NCBI GenBank assembly: GCA_002633005.1
Contig: NMRA01000390.1
Location: forward strand, 351,121-415,120
From: Phoronis australis
Lineage: Eukaryota > Phoronida > Phoronidae
Length of the DNA stretch: 64,000 nt
Direction of reading: 5' to 3'
Shown: one piece after another, positions 52,329 through 63,330 of the stretch
Layout of the letters: the number at the start of each line of letters is the position of its first letter
Numbering within the stretch: the stretch's first letter is position 1
The notes under the pieces: generated by a model
What the model saw: only the letters and a program-made list of their open reading frames with translations
Told to the model about the DNA's origin: nothing
The model's database searches: none
Translations under genes and position numbers: made by a program

Positions 52329-55300
52329 ATGGCTAAGGCACCCAAGCAGTGGTGTCTGACGAAATCCGAAACTATAAACTCCTTCGACAATTGGAGACAT
52401 AATATAACCTATGTTTTATCGCTGGACGCTAACTTTGCTGACTTTTTGCAAGGCGATTTTACTTGGGACAAGGCAAAGGTTCCTCTACGAGGGTTGTTCA
52501 ATGACCCGGACACTGTTCCTGAGGCGCGGCGCCGAACTGCCGCCCAAAAACTAACTCATCTGAACTTAATGTTGGGACAAATCGCGAATTTTTGTCCAGT
52601 TATTTCACGTAACACCATCATTAAGCAGTCAACATCGCTTGCCTCTATCTGGCAAACCATACGTGCTCACTATGGGTTCCAAACCTCGGGTGGACACTTT
52701 TTGGACTTTGCTGAAATACGCCTTCTTCCCGATGAGCGTCCGGAGGACTTATACCAACGCATTATGGCATTTATTGAGGACAATCTTCTTGGTCCTGACA
52801 ATACTATACTACACCATGGGTTACCCATCACTGACGAAGACGAAATGTCTCCCACCCTTGAAAACCTAGCTGTCCTGACGTGGCTCCGCCTCGTAAACCC
52901 CGGACTTCCACGTCTCGTACAACAGCGTTATGGTCCCGAGCTGAGATCCAAGACCCTGGCTTCTATCAAACCTGACATCTCCCAGTCTCTACAGGCTCTA
53001 CTTGACGAACTCCAGTCATTAGAAGACGCCAAAGTCATGAGATCGGCCTCTGCTCCCCGTCGTACCCCATCTCTTCCCAGCCGTCGACCAACCAAGAGTT
53101 GCGCTCTTTGTAAACAGGCCCGCCGGTCGCAGTTCGATCATTACCTGTCCCAGTGCCCGTTTCTGCCTGCGGAAGACAAGCGTTACTTCTCGAAGGTACG
53201 ATCATCTGAGGTCGACGATCCCGAAGACTCTACAGATCTGTTTGATGTAACTCCCCCTGTGGACCCAGTTGTTCATCGTGTTCACATTGTCCAGTCCCCA
53301 TTTCTCGATGCCTTTTGTAATGGCCATAGTGTACGTTTGACCCTTGACTGCGGTGCCACAGGCAACATGATTCGTGAGTCTTGTGCCAAGTCCCTTGGTG
53401 CGGTTATTGCCCCCAACACTCAGTTTGCATATCAGGCGGATGGTGTATCCCCCCTTAACGTTATTGGTGAAACCAAGATTTTGTTCACCCGTGACTGCCA
53501 CACTCTTACCTTTGAGGGATTGGTAATCAAGACGTTGGATGTCGATGTTCTCGCAGCCACCCCGTTCATGGTGAAGAATGATATCTCTGTTCGACCAATC
53601 AAGAAAGAAGTCAGAGTTGGTGATGACAGTGTGTACCTTTACAACCATACTCAGCCACGACCAAAGCAGACTCTCGTCCGTCGTACTCATGTCTTGCGTT
53701 CCCCTCCTCAGCCTACTGTTGTTTGGCCAGGAGAAACCCTTGACCTTGATGTGCCTGCCGAACTAGTTGGTCAAGATTACGAAATTGCCATTGAGCCCAG
53801 ATCCGATTCACCGAGTGCTCGTCGGTGCAGTGCCAAAGAGTTGTGGCCACAACCTCAGATCTTGAAACCTAATGGCGGTAAGATCAGCATCATCAACGAC
53901 TCGTCTGATCCCAAATTCCTCCGTAAAGAAGAGCAGTTTTGTCAGATCCATCACGTTTTTGCACCTGAGCCCAAAGCTGACTCCCAGCCTATGACCCCAC
54001 CTGAACAGAAGATTGAACACCAAAGATACGCTTCTGTGGATCCTGATGGCATCTTACCTAAAGCCACACGTGAAGCATTTGAACGCCTCCACGAGCATTT
54101 TGCTTCCATGTTTTCTCCGACATTTCCCGGATACAATGGCGCAGCCGGCCCTTTCAAGGGGTCCGTTAACATGGGCCCTACTCAACCACCTCAGCGTAAG
54201 GGTCGTCTCCCTTTGTACTCGCCATCGAAGCTCAACGAACTTCAGCAAAAGTTCCACGAACTCGAGGCCCTAGGAGTGTTTGTGCGACCAGAAGACGTTG
54301 GAGTGAAAGTCGAGTATCTCAACCCGTCCTTTTTGGTTAAGAAACTTAACGGTGGTTTCCGTCTTGTGACTGCCTTCTCGGATGTGGGAAGGTATGCTAA
54401 GCCGCAACCATCACTTATGCCAGACGTTGATTCTGTTCTACGTAAAATAGCCCAGTGGAAGTTTCTTGCTAAGACAGACCTAACTAATGCCTTCTACCAG
54501 ATCCCTCTTTCACGCGAGTCTATGAAATATTGTGGCGTGGCTACCCCCTTCCACGGGGTACGTGTCTACGCTCGCTGTGCTATGGGAATGCCTGGGTCGG
54601 AGACTGCCTTAGAGGAACTCACCTCCCGTGTTCTTGGACACCTCCTTGAGGAAGGCATCGTAACCAAGCTTGCAGATGATCTGTATTGCGGTGGTCAAAC
54701 ACCCTCAGAGTTGTTGGCCAACTGGGAACGTGTTCTTGCAGCACTAGCAAAGTGTGATCTTCATTTATCTGCTACCAAGACCGTTATCGCCCCGAAGCGA
54801 ACCACCATACTGGGATGGATTTGGGACTCTGGTACGCTCCAAGCTAGCACCCACAGAGTTGCCGCATTGGCTTCATGTGCCAAGCCCACAACTGTGCGTC
54901 AGATGCGATCCTTCATTGGTGCTTATAAAGTACTGGCCCGTGTTATTCCTCATTGTTCTAAGTATTTGTCTCCACTTGATGATGCGATTTCCGGCCAAGA
55001 CTCCAAAGATAAGATATCATGGTCTGATGAATTGTCTGCAGCTTTTACTTCCGCGCAGAGTGCCCTGTCCACGAACAAGATCATCACCCTCCCTCTTCCC
55101 GACGATCACATTTGGATTGTTACTGACGCTTCCGCAAAGCATCCTGGCACAGCTGCTACTTTATATGTCACCAGGTCCGATAAACNCACGAACAAGATCA
55201 TCACCCTCCCTCGTCCCGACGATCACATTTGGATTGTTACTGACGCTTCTGCAAAGCATCCTCGCATAGCTGCTACTTTATATGTCACCAGGTCCGATAA

Positions 55301-55604
55301 ACCTCGTATCGCCTCTTTCTTCAGTGCCAAACTTAAAGCCCGTCAAGTTCTTTGGCTTCCTTGCGAGATAGAGGCTCTGGCAATTGCTGTTGCTTTGAAA
55401 CACTTCAGCCCCTACCTCATACAGTCGATCCATCGGGCCACTGTTCTTACTGACAGCAAGCCATGCGTACACGCCTTTGAGCGTTTGTGTAGAGGAGTTT
55501 TCTGTGAGCCCCAGGGTATCCACATTTCTGTCTGCTGTTTCGAGGTTCCAGGCGTCTATCCGCCATGTATCTGGGGCTTCAAACATTGTCTCGGATTTCG
55601 CTAG
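52329..55604 (+). CDS. Retrotransposon Gag-protease-RT-RNase H polyprotein
   Basis: A single frame from ATG 52329. The Gag-like N-terminal part (about 330 residues) ends with a Cys-His knuckle of the form C-x2-C-x9-H-x4-C (at about 53100). A retropepsin motif [10 protein letters not shown] (53344) has Cys where Asp-Ser/Thr-Gly is usual. The RT has [13 protein letters not shown] (54473) and the catalytic stretch [10 protein letters not shown] (54667), an L-A-D-D form rather than Y-x-D-D. RNase H begins at IVTDAS (55117). A 116-bp segment is repeated on either side of one N at 55186, probably an assembly join. After about 55490 the frame is shifted, and the product ends out of frame at 55602. 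The domain order matches Ty3/gypsy-like elements; the clade was not resolved. Confidence 0.85.
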   Translation: MAKAPKQWCLTKSETINSFDNWRHNITYVLSLDANFADFLQGDFTWDKAKVPLRGLFNDPDTVPEARRRTAAQKLTHLNLMLGQIANFCPVISRNTIIKQSTSLASIWQTIRAHYGFQTSGGHFLDFAEIRLLPDERPEDLYQRIMAFIEDNLLGPDNTILHHGLPITDEDEMSPTLENLAVLTWLRLVNPGLPRLVQQRYGPELRSKTLASIKPDISQSLQALLDELQSLEDAKVMRSASAPRRTPSLPSRRPTKSCALCKQARRSQFDHYLSQCPFLPAEDKRYFSKVRSSEVDDPEDSTDLFDVTPPVDPVVHRVHIVQSPFLDAFCNGHSVRLTLDCGATGNMIRESCAKSLGAVIAPNTQFAYQADGVSPLNVIGETKILFTRDCHTLTFEGLVIKTLDVDVLAATPFMVKNDISVRPIKKEVRVGDDSVYLYNHTQPRPKQTLVRRTHVLRSPPQPTVVWPGETLDLDVPAELVGQDYEIAIEPRSDSPSARRCSAKELWPQPQILKPNGGKISIINDSSDPKFLRKEEQFCQIHHVFAPEPKADSQPMTPPEQKIEHQRYASVDPDGILPKATREAFERLHEHFASMFSPTFPGYNGAAGPFKGSVNMGPTQPPQRKGRLPLYSPSKLNELQQKFHELEALGVFVRPEDVGVKVEYLNPSFLVKKLNGGFRLVTAFSDVGRYAKPQPSLMPDVDSVLRKIAQWKFLAKTDLTNAFYQIPLSRESMKYCGVATPFHGVRVYARCAMGMPGSETALEELTSRVLGHLLEEGIVTKLADDLYCGGQTPSELLANWERVLAALAKCDLHLSATKTVIAPKRTTILGWIWDSGTLQASTHRVAALASCAKPTTVRQMRSFIGAYKVLARVIPHCSKYLSPLDDAISGQDSKDKISWSDELSAAFTSAQSALSTNKIITLPLPDDHIWIVTDASAKHPGTAATLYVTRSDKXTNKIITLPRPDDHIWIVTDASAKHPRIAATLYVTRSDKPRIASFFSAKLKARQVLWLPCEIEALAIAVALKHFSPYLIQSIHRATVLTDSKPCVHAFERLCRGVFCEPQGIHISVCCFEVPGVYPPCIWGFKHCLGFR
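55186..55186. other. Single-N join inside a duplicated 116-bp block
   Basis: 55070-55185 and 55187-55302 are near-identical copies (about four differences) of the RNase H start. One N separates them. This is the signature of overlapping reads or two element copies joined end to end. Confidence 0.8.
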
Positions 55605-55833
55605 TCGTCATAGTGCGCGGAATGCACTGATCAGTCGTGCCAACTCTGCTCCTTCATTTCCTCGACCGAGGAGTGCGTTGTTTTACGTACGTCATCTGAC
55701 GACATCTTGTCCGGCACTACAAGACTTCCATTTACATCACGATCAGCGTGGCATGGAATTCAGGCTGAATGTGCTGACTTACGCCGCACTCATGCTCACC
55801 TCACCCAGGGTACCCGACCAAGCAAGAAGGTAA
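55477..55833 (+). pseudogene. Retrotransposon pol, RNase H end in a shifted frame
   Basis: This frame carries the continuation of RNase H ([20 protein letters not shown], typical of the domain's end) after a frameshift near 55490, and loses coherence again near 55735, where the integrase frame takes over. The two shifts inactivate the element unless they are assembly errors. Confidence 0.65.
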
Positions 55834-57134
55834 CCGATGCCAGAGATGTGAAGCGATACCTGAATGTTGCCAAAGTCGCCAATGATGGCTTACTGGTCGT
55901 TCGTCGCGATGCTCCTCTTTCATCTGGACGCGAGTGCATCATCGTTCCACGTTCCGTATTGGATGGTCTCCTTACAGCTTTGCATCTTCGCTTAGATCAT
56001 CCCTCAGCAAACCAACTACGCCTCGTTATCCGTCGTTATTTCTACGCCCTAGACGTAGATGCTGCAGTTGATAGATGTACACAGTCTTGTCATCAGTGTT
56101 GCTCCCTGCGTGCGTTCCCCAAAACCCAGGTCAGCCAAGAAACCTTGGATCCTCCCCCCGCTGTAGGTGTATCCTTTGCTGCGGATGTCATGAAACGCGA
56201 TCGACAGGACATCCTTGTGCTTCGTGAGTGCGTGTCATCATACACACTTGCGCGCATTATTGACAGCGAACGGGCTGAGAGTTTGCGAGATAATCTCCTC
56301 CAGATGTGTATTGAGCTTCGACCCTTGGATGGTCCCCCTGCCGTGATTCGCACTGATCCTGCTCCTGGATTTCAGGCTCTCCGCAACGATGAAAGTCTTA
56401 AGCGCCACAGATTGATGCTAGAGATAGGGCGAGTTAAGAACCCCAACCACAACCCTGTTGCAGAGAAGGCGGTTCGCGAATTGTCTGATGAGTTGCTGAA
56501 AGATCACTTGGGTAATGGGAAAGTCACTCCCTTACAACTGTTCCTTGCTGTTGCTCGGCTCAGTAGCCGTCTACGCTCCAGAGGATTATCTGCACGTGAA
56601 ATTTGGTTCCAACGTGATCAGTTTACTAATGCGCAGTTACCCATCGATGACCAATCTATGATTCATGCTCAACATCAGGGCCGCATAAAGAACCTTGAAT
56701 CTAGCGTGAAATCGAAAGCCCCTTTACGAAAGGCCCCTCCTTCATGCCGTGCAAATGTGGGAGACTTGGTGTACCTCTATTCTGACCGAGACAAAACACG
56801 ATCTCGTCCTCGCTATCTCGTGGTCAGCCGGGATGACACCTGGTTGAATGTCCAGAAGTTCATTGGGAATCAGTTGCGATCTACATCCTATCGCATAAAG
56901 GACACCGAATGTTACAAGGTCCCTTCAGAGACACCTTCACTTTACGGTCCAGTTACCCACGACCTCACCGATGATGATGAAGATCATGTCCCTCGATTAA
57001 TGCTCCCATTAGCAACCCAGCCTGCACCTCAGTTACCACCTTCTAGTGTGTCTGANCTTCAGAGACACCTTCACTTTACGGTCCAGTTACCCACGACCTC
57101 ACCGATGATGAAGAAGATCATGTCCCTCGATTGA
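55707..57134 (+). CDS. Retrotransposon integrase
   Basis: In this frame an HHCC zinc-binding region is visible (HLRLDHPS, then CTQSCHQC at about 56090). The catalytic core has Asp in FAADVMKRD (about 56185), Asp in IRTDPAPGF (about 56350) and Glu in [11 protein letters not shown] (about 56457), consistent with a DDE integrase. Arg/Lys-rich C-terminal sequences follow, with [20 protein letters not shown] reminiscent of the GPY/F region. A 133-bp block is repeated around an N at 57056 and shifts the frame. The original C-terminus, RRSSRTKRPPTYLQDF, lies in the next frame (57131-57367). Confidence 0.8.
   Translation: MSGTTRLPFTSRSAWHGIQAECADLRRTHAHLTQGTRPSKKVTDARDVKRYLNVAKVANDGLLVVRRDAPLSSGRECIIVPRSVLDGLLTALHLRLDHPSANQLRLVIRRYFYALDVDAAVDRCTQSCHQCCSLRAFPKTQVSQETLDPPPAVGVSFAADVMKRDRQDILVLRECVSSYTLARIIDSERAESLRDNLLQMCIELRPLDGPPAVIRTDPAPGFQALRNDESLKRHRLMLEIGRVKNPNHNPVAEKAVRELSDELLKDHLGNGKVTPLQLFLAVARLSSRLRSRGLSAREIWFQRDQFTNAQLPIDDQSMIHAQHQGRIKNLESSVKSKAPLRKAPPSCRANVGDLVYLYSDRDKTRSRPRYLVVSRDDTWLNVQKFIGNQLRSTSYRIKDTECYKVPSETPSLYGPVTHDLTDDDEDHVPRLMLPLATQPAPQLPPSSVSXLQRHLHFTVQLPTTSPMMKKIMSLD
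57056..57056. other. Single-N join inside a duplicated block of about 130 bp
   Basis: 56923-57055 and 57057-57186 repeat the same coding sequence with small differences (a GAT/GAA triplet change and a 3-bp length difference). As at 55186, this indicates an assembly join. Confidence 0.8.
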
Positions 57135-57367
57135 TGCTCCCATTAGCAACCCAGCCTGCACCTCAGTTACCACCTTCTAGTGTGTCTGATGTTCTTCCTG
57201 GAGTAAACCTGAGTCAACCTTCCCACACCTCGAATGATGTTGTTCCTACAAATGATGCGGGTCATACTAGCAGCGGTACACTTGACGTGACGGGAGACGT
57301 TCCTTTGCGACGCTCTTCCAGGACCAAACGTCCTCCAACCTACCTTCAGGATTTTGTGGTTGATTAA
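57131..57367 (+). CDS. Retrotransposon pol C-terminus
   Basis: The terminal 78 codons of pol in the frame after the duplicated block, ending SSRTKRPPTYLQDFVVD and TAA. An R-S/T-x-R-x-x-x-P-P ending is common in retrotransposon polyproteins. It is followed by about 120 bp of non-coding sequence, a purine-rich AAAGAGACA and the 3' LTR. Confidence 0.7.
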   Translation: MMLPLATQPAPQLPPSSVSDVLPGVNLSQPSHTSNDVVPTNDAGHTSSGTLDVTGDVPLRRSSRTKRPPTYLQDFVVD

Positions 57368-57489
57368 GTGTTATGGTATCCTCCATGGACTTTGATGGTA
57401 CCGATCCTAGTTCAAGTGTATTACATGTATTGTGTTAATTTTTTCTTAGGACTGATAAGTGTTACTTCAAAGGACTTAAAGAGACATTA

Positions 57490-57627
57490 CGCCACTATTG
57501 GTTTCCCGTTTATTATTTTACGCGAGTTATTCGTTTGACTATTTTTGTTAGTCCTTCCGGTTTGGCCATTTACGATAAATAAACACAAGTATTTTGAGTT
57601 CACACATTTACTCTCATTTTACTGGCG
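57490..57627. repeat. 3' LTR of retrotransposon (138 bp)
   Basis: Same length and ends as the copy at 52165, with about four substitutions. It is preceded by TTAAAGAGACATTA, which the copy at 62850 shares (AAAGAGACATTA) but the 5' LTR does not. That marks the shared stretch as internal 3' sequence, possibly the polypurine tract. No target duplication is recognisable between the two outer flanks. Confidence 0.75.
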
Positions 57628-57930
57628 GTGGAATTTGTAACGTTCATATGTAACATTTTTTCTAGGTGAACAAAATTCTTCAAACTTGGTCAGGAATATA
57701 TCCAAGTTTTTGTAGGCCTCTTCATTTTCAAAACTGATAGTGTTATACAACGCCAATGCGTCGTCTCCAACGCAATGTAAGAATAGCGCCACCTTCCGTT
57801 CGTCAGAGAAATCAGTGGCCCCACTCGCCACGAGATACACTTCAAACTTTTGCCGAAATCTCCTCCAGTTTTCAGAGACATTGCCTGAATTGAGGTCTAG
57901 ATCTTCGCTAGGAGGCTTAATGAGTTCCAT
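57628..57930 (-). pseudogene. Truncated Ty3/gypsy-type Gag
   Basis: From the ATG at 57930 the product begins MELIKPPSEDLDLNSG, followed by NWRRFRQKFEVYLVASGA, VALFLHCVGDDALALYNT and YERYKFH. This is the N-terminal Gag of Ty3/gypsy elements common in invertebrates (N-W-x-x-F, G-x-x-A-x-x-x-Y, Y-E-R-x-x-F). It stops exactly where the 138-bp LTR begins, and its last codons and stop come from that LTR. The rest of the element is absent on the other side of the retrotransposon. Confidence 0.75.
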
Positions 57931-57954
57931 CGTATAGTTAAAAAGCTGCCACCA

Positions 57955-58066
57955 TGTAGAATAATAAGAATAAATTAGGTTTATTGGAACACTGAAACTA
58001 CGTCGATCTACAATCGTAAGATGGTCGTCCGTGTGTGTCCGTAATAACAAAGTCACTTATACTACA
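57955..58066 (-). repeat. Putative short LTR and PBS of the truncated gypsy element
   Basis: On the minus strand a segment beginning TGTAGTATAAGTG and ending TTATTCTACA has the ends TGTAG/CTACA. It is followed directly by TGGTGGCAGC, a plausible primer-binding site, and then by the Gag start codon. At 112 bp it would be a short LTR, and there is no second copy to confirm it. Confidence 0.45.
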
Positions 58067-58351
58067 GGAATATAGTGTAAAATACAAACTGCAGTGTAAA
58101 CTCAACGTATTGCGACACTTGGCCATATACGGCATGTATACATTGTCAAGAAAACGAATGTCTGTGACCACCTGGTGTTAGAAGTGTGCATGGTATGAAC
58201 CGCAGGCAAGAAAGTGTAAAAATCCTCAGACAAATCACAATGCAAGACATATTAAAGAGCCTTGTGACGCTGTTGTTGTTGTGACACAGCTGCTATTCCA
58301 ATACAGTGAGAACTGAGTCAATTCAGTTTTCCAAAAGTAAAGAAAATAAAC

Positions 58352-58477
58352 ATTGATTAACATTCCAAAGCCACCTTGAGGTACAGAACTTCTAGAAAAT
58401 GTGTAATTAGCTGTTTGCTGTGGATATTGCAAGACATTTGTAAAAACATCAACACCTGTAGTTAATCTGATGATGGT
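58352..58477 (-). CDS. Possible exon of the F5/8C-like gene
   Basis: Downstream of the exon at 58714-58842 on the same strand. After the acceptor CAATTCCTCAG, a phase-0 frame encodes TIIRLTTGVDVFTNVLQYPQ then TANYTFSRSSVP, ending at a possible donor AAT|GTTTAT (42 codons, phase 0). The pattern G-x-D-V-F-x-N followed by x-x-x-Y-x-F-x-x-x-V-P resembles the middle of discoidin (F5/8C) domains after the D-G-x-x-W motif (vFxGN ... F ... arylR). The similarity is loose and the donor is weak. Confidence 0.4.
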
Positions 58478-58713
58478 CTGAGGAATTGAAATGTCATACA
58501 ATATCCAATATGGTGGTTGTATACAGACCTAACACTTTTGTAGCAATAAACTGTAAATTGCAGAATGATTTGAAAATACTTTCTGTTAGCATTTAATAAT
58601 GCATGTGCTAGTTCAACCAAATGCTGCTTGATAATTACGAGATTACAAAATTAATGCGCGAATAAATACATTACTATGAAAAATTCCTACTGGTTAAGTC
58701 ATCGCCAAGGTAC

Positions 58714-58842
58714 CTTACAGTCCATGAAATCCCACGTTAAATTGTCAATGCTCCACCATAAACGGAACCGTGTCAGCCACGACGAGACGCCATCTCCTTG
58801 CACAATGATCTTGTAGATGAAGCTGGAAGTTGGAAACTGTGC
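58714..58842 (-). CDS. Exon encoding part of an F5/8C (discoidin)-like domain
   Basis: A clean exon of 43 codons between the acceptor TATTACAACGCAG and the donor TGTAAG|GTACCT, phase 0 at both ends. It contains IIVQGDGVSSWLTRFRLWWS then IDNLTWDFMDC. Discoidin domains have this stretch as G-I-x-T-Q-G-R-x-x-x-x-x-W-V-T-x-F-x-x-x-Y-S-x-D-G-x-x-W. Here the first QG, the SWLTRF and the terminal N-L-T-W fit well, with W-W in place of the usual x-Y. F5/8C domains bind lipids, glycans or collagen on secreted or membrane proteins. The N-terminal part of the domain was not found. Confidence 0.6.
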
Positions 58843-59900
58843 CTGCGTTGTAATAGGGAAAGGTTAGTAGCAAAACAACAGCTAATCAACGGATATGAAC
58901 TGACTAGCAAAACGTGCTGGGCATTTCATCAAAACCACGACTGCGAATAAGGAGGAAAAAGAGGGAACGACATATCGTACAGATGGAATTCAAAGTGAGG
59001 TGTTACTAATACGTTCCCAAATTTAGACGAAATGACAAGGGTCCCTTCAGATGTTAGGTCCTATGCTCCACACAACTATGTCTGATAAAGTAAATCTCAC
59101 TTGAGCAAAAGTGTAAAGCATTTGATAATTTACACATTACTGCAAGTTGCGGAGTTAATTCCCATAAATTATTGCTTGACTGTTATGCACCCATATTTAC
59201 ATGACTAAACCTTTTTTGACAACAGCTGAAGTGGTAGCACAACACCAAATATCTGTCTTAAAGTGTAACTTGCACGCTAATTCCTTATCGCTGTGACCAC
59301 TTAGCCAAATTACTTTGAAACACAACATATACAGATAATGTGAACATGAAGTAGGTTGAAATTGCCAAATGCTTTTTGTTTTTAAGAACGATCGAGTTTC
59401 GTGGTGAAAATGATCTGTCGCAAATCATGGAACCATATTCGGTAAGTATCGTTACGTGGTGCTGAGGAATAACACTGCATAATTCAGGCTATGTTAGCCT
59501 ACAAAGTATGTAGAAGTCAGCTATTTTTAGAATTTTTTGTTTTCACATTATTTACAAGCTCTCAATGGATACAACTACCCTTAGTTTAGCTTAGATTATG
59601 TTACAATAGCATTGTTGTTTAGTTCCCAAGTGACAGATGTAATTTATTCCACAAACAAAAGGCAGTAATGTTGAACTAATTTAGTCCAAACAGCTCTATA
59701 AAACCAACCAATCCATTGTTCGACAAGATGCTTTACCCCAGCCCTGGATGCAGTTAGTGACTACATTATGTTCATCTTCAGTAATGTAACAACCACATAT
59801 CTGATCATTAGAAACATTAAATCCTTCAAATCCTTGGCTTCATTGGCTGCCTGGTAATTCCGATCGACATAGCATGAGCAGACAACAAAGCATTTTCCAA
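58843..59900. other. Probable intron, no feature seen
   Basis: An AT-rich stretch between the F5/8C-like exon and a SINE. I see no further exon or repeat family here. Confidence 0.4.
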
Positions 59901-59924
59901 CTATACCCAGGACAATATGCTAGA

Positions 59925-60085
59925 TCATCACAGGTCTGGCACTTGTTTACTGCTGAGTGGACTGGAGCAATTCAGATCAAATGCCTTGCACAAGGACACA
60001 AAACACAACCGCAGCAGCCAAGGATCGAACCCACGACCTTTCAGTTATGAGCCCACCGCAATAACCACTGTGATATATTGGCTGC
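59925..60085 (-). mobile_element. tRNA-derived SINE
   Basis: On the minus strand an A-box-like GTGGTTATTGCGGTGGGCTC and a B box GGGTTCGATCC are spaced as in a tRNA, followed by TGTGTCCTTGTGCAAGGCA, a stretch commonly found in the bodies of invertebrate and deuterostome tRNA-SINEs. It lies within the interval between two inferred exons of the F5/8C-like gene. Confidence 0.6.
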
Positions 60086-60130
60086 TACCTGCTTGTGATC
60101 ATGAACTCATCATTGATGCCAGTTGATTAC

Positions 60131-60270
60131 CTTTAATGAGGTGTTCAGTGATGACGACAGGTGGAACACAGGTGGCTGACTGAAGTTATAGCTCACTTCT
60201 TCAAGGAAACTCTGTCCCGAACTGGTCACGATGGAAAGCTTGGACTTGGGCATTATATCCCGAGTATCAG
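60131..60270 (-). CDS. Possible upstream exon of the F5/8C-like gene
   Basis: An open segment between the acceptor CACTTTTGATTCAG (phase 1) and the donor TTAAAG|GTAATC (phase 0), 46 codons. It encodes a Ser-rich peptide, SKLSIVTSSGQSFLEEVSYN followed by FSQPPVFHLSS and the sequon NTS. The composition suits an extracellular beta-rich segment, but I cannot name the domain. The phase-0 donor is compatible with the acceptor at 58842. Support is splice sites and openness only. Confidence 0.35.
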
Positions 60271-62014
60271 CTGAATCAAAAGTGAGAAATGCGTGTCAAA
60301 TTCACGTGAAAGACATTTTCTTGACTGACTGACAACAGCAAGGAAGGTAGCAGTCAGAGTATTTCTCATCGCCCCAAAAAATTAATTATGAGCCATTACT
60401 ACAAAATTCGTCTCAACTTGTTCCTTAATCAAACTGGAAGTTTTCTTTGGTTTCCAAGGAACTGACATTTTGTTGTTTCTCGATCGAGACCACGCACAGC
60501 AAAAGTGACATGACGTGACAAGCCAATGGGAGACTTTCAGGCGAACAATTTACTCTGTCTGTGGCTTTGGGGAACCGATTGACTTCATGCAAAATCCTTT
60601 TTACAGTGTATGTGATGAATAAATGTGTTAAAAAGTTATAAAATGCCTCCTCGTCATATAGAGCCCACTGGTATCCGGTCCCATGTGACCAGTCACCAAG
60701 GTGCTATTTGAAAAGTCTCCAATTTGTAGAGCCTGGGCTCCAGCAATAACAAAATGACAGTTCTTTCCAGAGACCAAGAGAAATTTTGAGACCAATTTCA
60801 TAATGGAAAGTGGTCTAAAACATTGAGACAGAATGTGGGTTTACAACCGTTTTAAAAATTACGTGATTGGCATACGTGATGAGTAAACATAGGTACGTCT
60901 CAAGTTCGTTACAAGGAACGATAAAAAGACCAATGTTGGCAAAATAAGGTCAAATCTCACATCTCTCATGCCTGGAATGTGTTACAACACGACTGGTTAA
61001 AAAACTTAGTACCGTGTATGTAATTTCAAAGTAGTGCAAAGTAGAAATCCATAGTACGCCTTCCATTTTATAGTCTGAAAAACACTAACAACAACAACCA
61101 AATGCGCTCCAACCAAACAATGCCAGAATTCCGTGAAGGTGACAAGGTTATGATGAACAAATTGAGAGTCGCAACTGTACATACTCCCAGGACATGCAAN
61201 CTCATAAGGCAATCATGCTAATTGGAGAGACTCAGTTTTACCCCAGCGCCGAGATCTGATAAGACAAATTAATTTAAGATGAATTAAGTTTGAATAGTTT
61301 TTTAAAGAGAAAAGTGAAGGTACACAATCATGCTAATAAGTGGATAGGAATCGACCTTGCTGATTTTAATGACAGTACCCTGGAACATGACAACAATTCA
61401 TGACATCATGGGAGTTATTTTACATGACAATAATCAAGATATTCCATTATCCAGCATGACATTAAGAGGGCTCTGCACATGCTTACCCATGCCTCCAGAC
61501 TGACAGTGAAGAGAAACCCCAGTTTTTGAGCAAAAAATTCTTCCATGGCAAAATTACAGCAGTGAAAGAGAAAAGACAACTGATGAGAAAAGAATTGTGG
61601 CAAAAGAACCATTGAGGATGTTCACACAGTTAGTGAGGGCGGAGCAGTGACATATTGATTGGCAGCTGAAAGTCATATCGTTAGTTTCCCAGAGTTCCCA
61701 AAAATGATGCCAGTAAAACTTACTTAAGGTAGAAGGATACACAAAAAAATTAATTTTGACTGTTTTTTACATTTTTATGTCATCCTAATCTTTAATTTTT
61801 GATGTACAGTATTCTGAAGAAAAATAAAATCATTCTGAAAATCCAAAGTTGTTTTTAGGTATATTTGACCAAACCTCAGTAAGTCATATGGCTTGAGTGC
61901 TCACCAGCTCAGTGATTGACAACTGGGGCGGAGCTTATATACAAGGACACTAGCTCTAATTTAACCCTGTCAACAAGCATTGCGTAACCGGGCAATCGAG
62001 AGTGATGTACCAGC
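60271..62014. other. No gene recognised
   Basis: Short frames only on both strands. One unresolved base at 61200 marks a join. No family repeat was seen. Confidence 0.4.
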
Positions 62015-62043
62015 CAATGAGCTATACCTGGTATAGCTCATTG
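62015..62043. repeat. 29-bp palindrome shared with 13233-13260
   Basis: CAATGAGCTATAC, CTG, GTATAGCTCATTG. The arms are identical to those at 13233-13260. The immediate flanks here (GTACCAGC on both sides) differ from those of the other copy. Confidence 0.7.
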
Positions 62044-62849
62044 TACCAGCTGATATTGGTGTTGTAGCAAGACCAAGAATAAAACAATTCTATTTTTGAC
62101 CATGTGACAGTTGGTAGTGAAATGGTGAACTAGCTCCTGTTCCGAGCCTGAGCCTGTTAGTCTATCTGCAAAAAAAATTAAGTTGAGTACGCCAAGCCCT
62201 ACCGAAGCCATCACTGCACTCAGCTTGAGGAGTCCGTGCAGAAATTGTGCATGTATAAAAAAGTCGGTAATATAAGGTCAGGTGTCTTGCGAGAGGACGC
62301 TGAGTGTCGACGCGGGTGGTGTTGCACGATTCGGTGAGAGTGCATGCACGCGCTGTGAAGACAAGCCGCGTGCGCGACACATGGACAACTACATATTGTA
62401 CAGGCCGTCAGAGTAGAGTCTTCGCAGATAAACTGTGCTTCTGTGCTGGGAACGCGCCGTGGAGAAACTAGGCTGTCAAACCCAGAGGATTTTTAACTTG
62501 CCACTGGCCGTAACCCAAAGAATTAGAGAAATGACCCAGTGTTCAACATAACAAAAAATTTTCTAGTGCATAGATTCAAACGTAACCCTGAATTAAAACT
62601 CATGATATTATATGATTTTAGAGGAAAGCAATATAAGAAACTTTAGTAACTTGAGAATCTCACCCAAGCGGCGCTTTTGCGCAGAAAGTGATATTTTGTT
62701 ATCCCAAAGTCCATTCGGTACAGGCATGTAAAAATGTTGAACCATTACTATGAAAGTAGTTCTTTATCTTTGTCGCCAATATTGTTATGTAGGCAGTAAC
62801 GCGGCGATTTGATATAACACATATATTGGTTGATGANAAAGAGACATTA

Positions 62850-62987
62850 CGCCACTATTGGTTTCCCGTTTATTATTTTACGCGAGTTATTCGTTTGACT
62901 ATTTTTGTTAGTCTTTCCGGTTTCGCCATTTGCGATAAATAAACACAAGTATTTTGAGTTCACACATTTACTCTCATTTTACTGGCG
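62850..62987. repeat. Third copy of the 138-bp LTR
   Basis: Nearly identical to the copies at 52165 and 57490. It is preceded by AAAGAGACATTA and, 13 bp upstream, by an N at 62837. Everything to the left of the N is unrelated, so this is either a 3'-end fragment of the element or an assembly junction. Confidence 0.75.
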
Positions 62988-63330
62988 CATGGGTTCTGAC
63001 TCAAACTTTTGGTCCGCTTTGTGAGCGCAGTGATAGCACAGCTTCACTAAAGCTTGCATCTGGGCATGCTCAGGGGAGATATCTCCAAATGCTCGGTTGG
63101 CGAGCATGAGGCATCAGTCGGCCCAGTCGTTTAAGGATTCGGACTGGACCTACGATGAGCCCAAAAAACTGTGTCGACTCAGTGAGCTTTTCCCACGAAT
63201 CAGCGTTCCATTTTGAACATGTTCATGATGTGCAGGGGTCTTCCAGATTGCTTTCCGTATTGAGCGAAAAATATTCGCTTGCCTTCCCCTCTACACAAAA
63301 AATATTTGGTCAACGCATTCAGCCTCCGAA
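62988..63330 (-). pseudogene. Retroelement Gag relic abutting the LTR
   Basis: On the minus strand the frame reads LNDWADxCLMLANRAFGD, with a stop at x, then HAQMQALVKLCYHCAHKADQ. This resembles the helical Gag region of invertebrate retroelements (W-x-D-R-x-x-x-L-A-x-x-A-F). Further upstream the frames are broken. Its 3' side is cut by the 138-bp LTR at 62987, as with the Gag at 57628. Confidence 0.45.
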
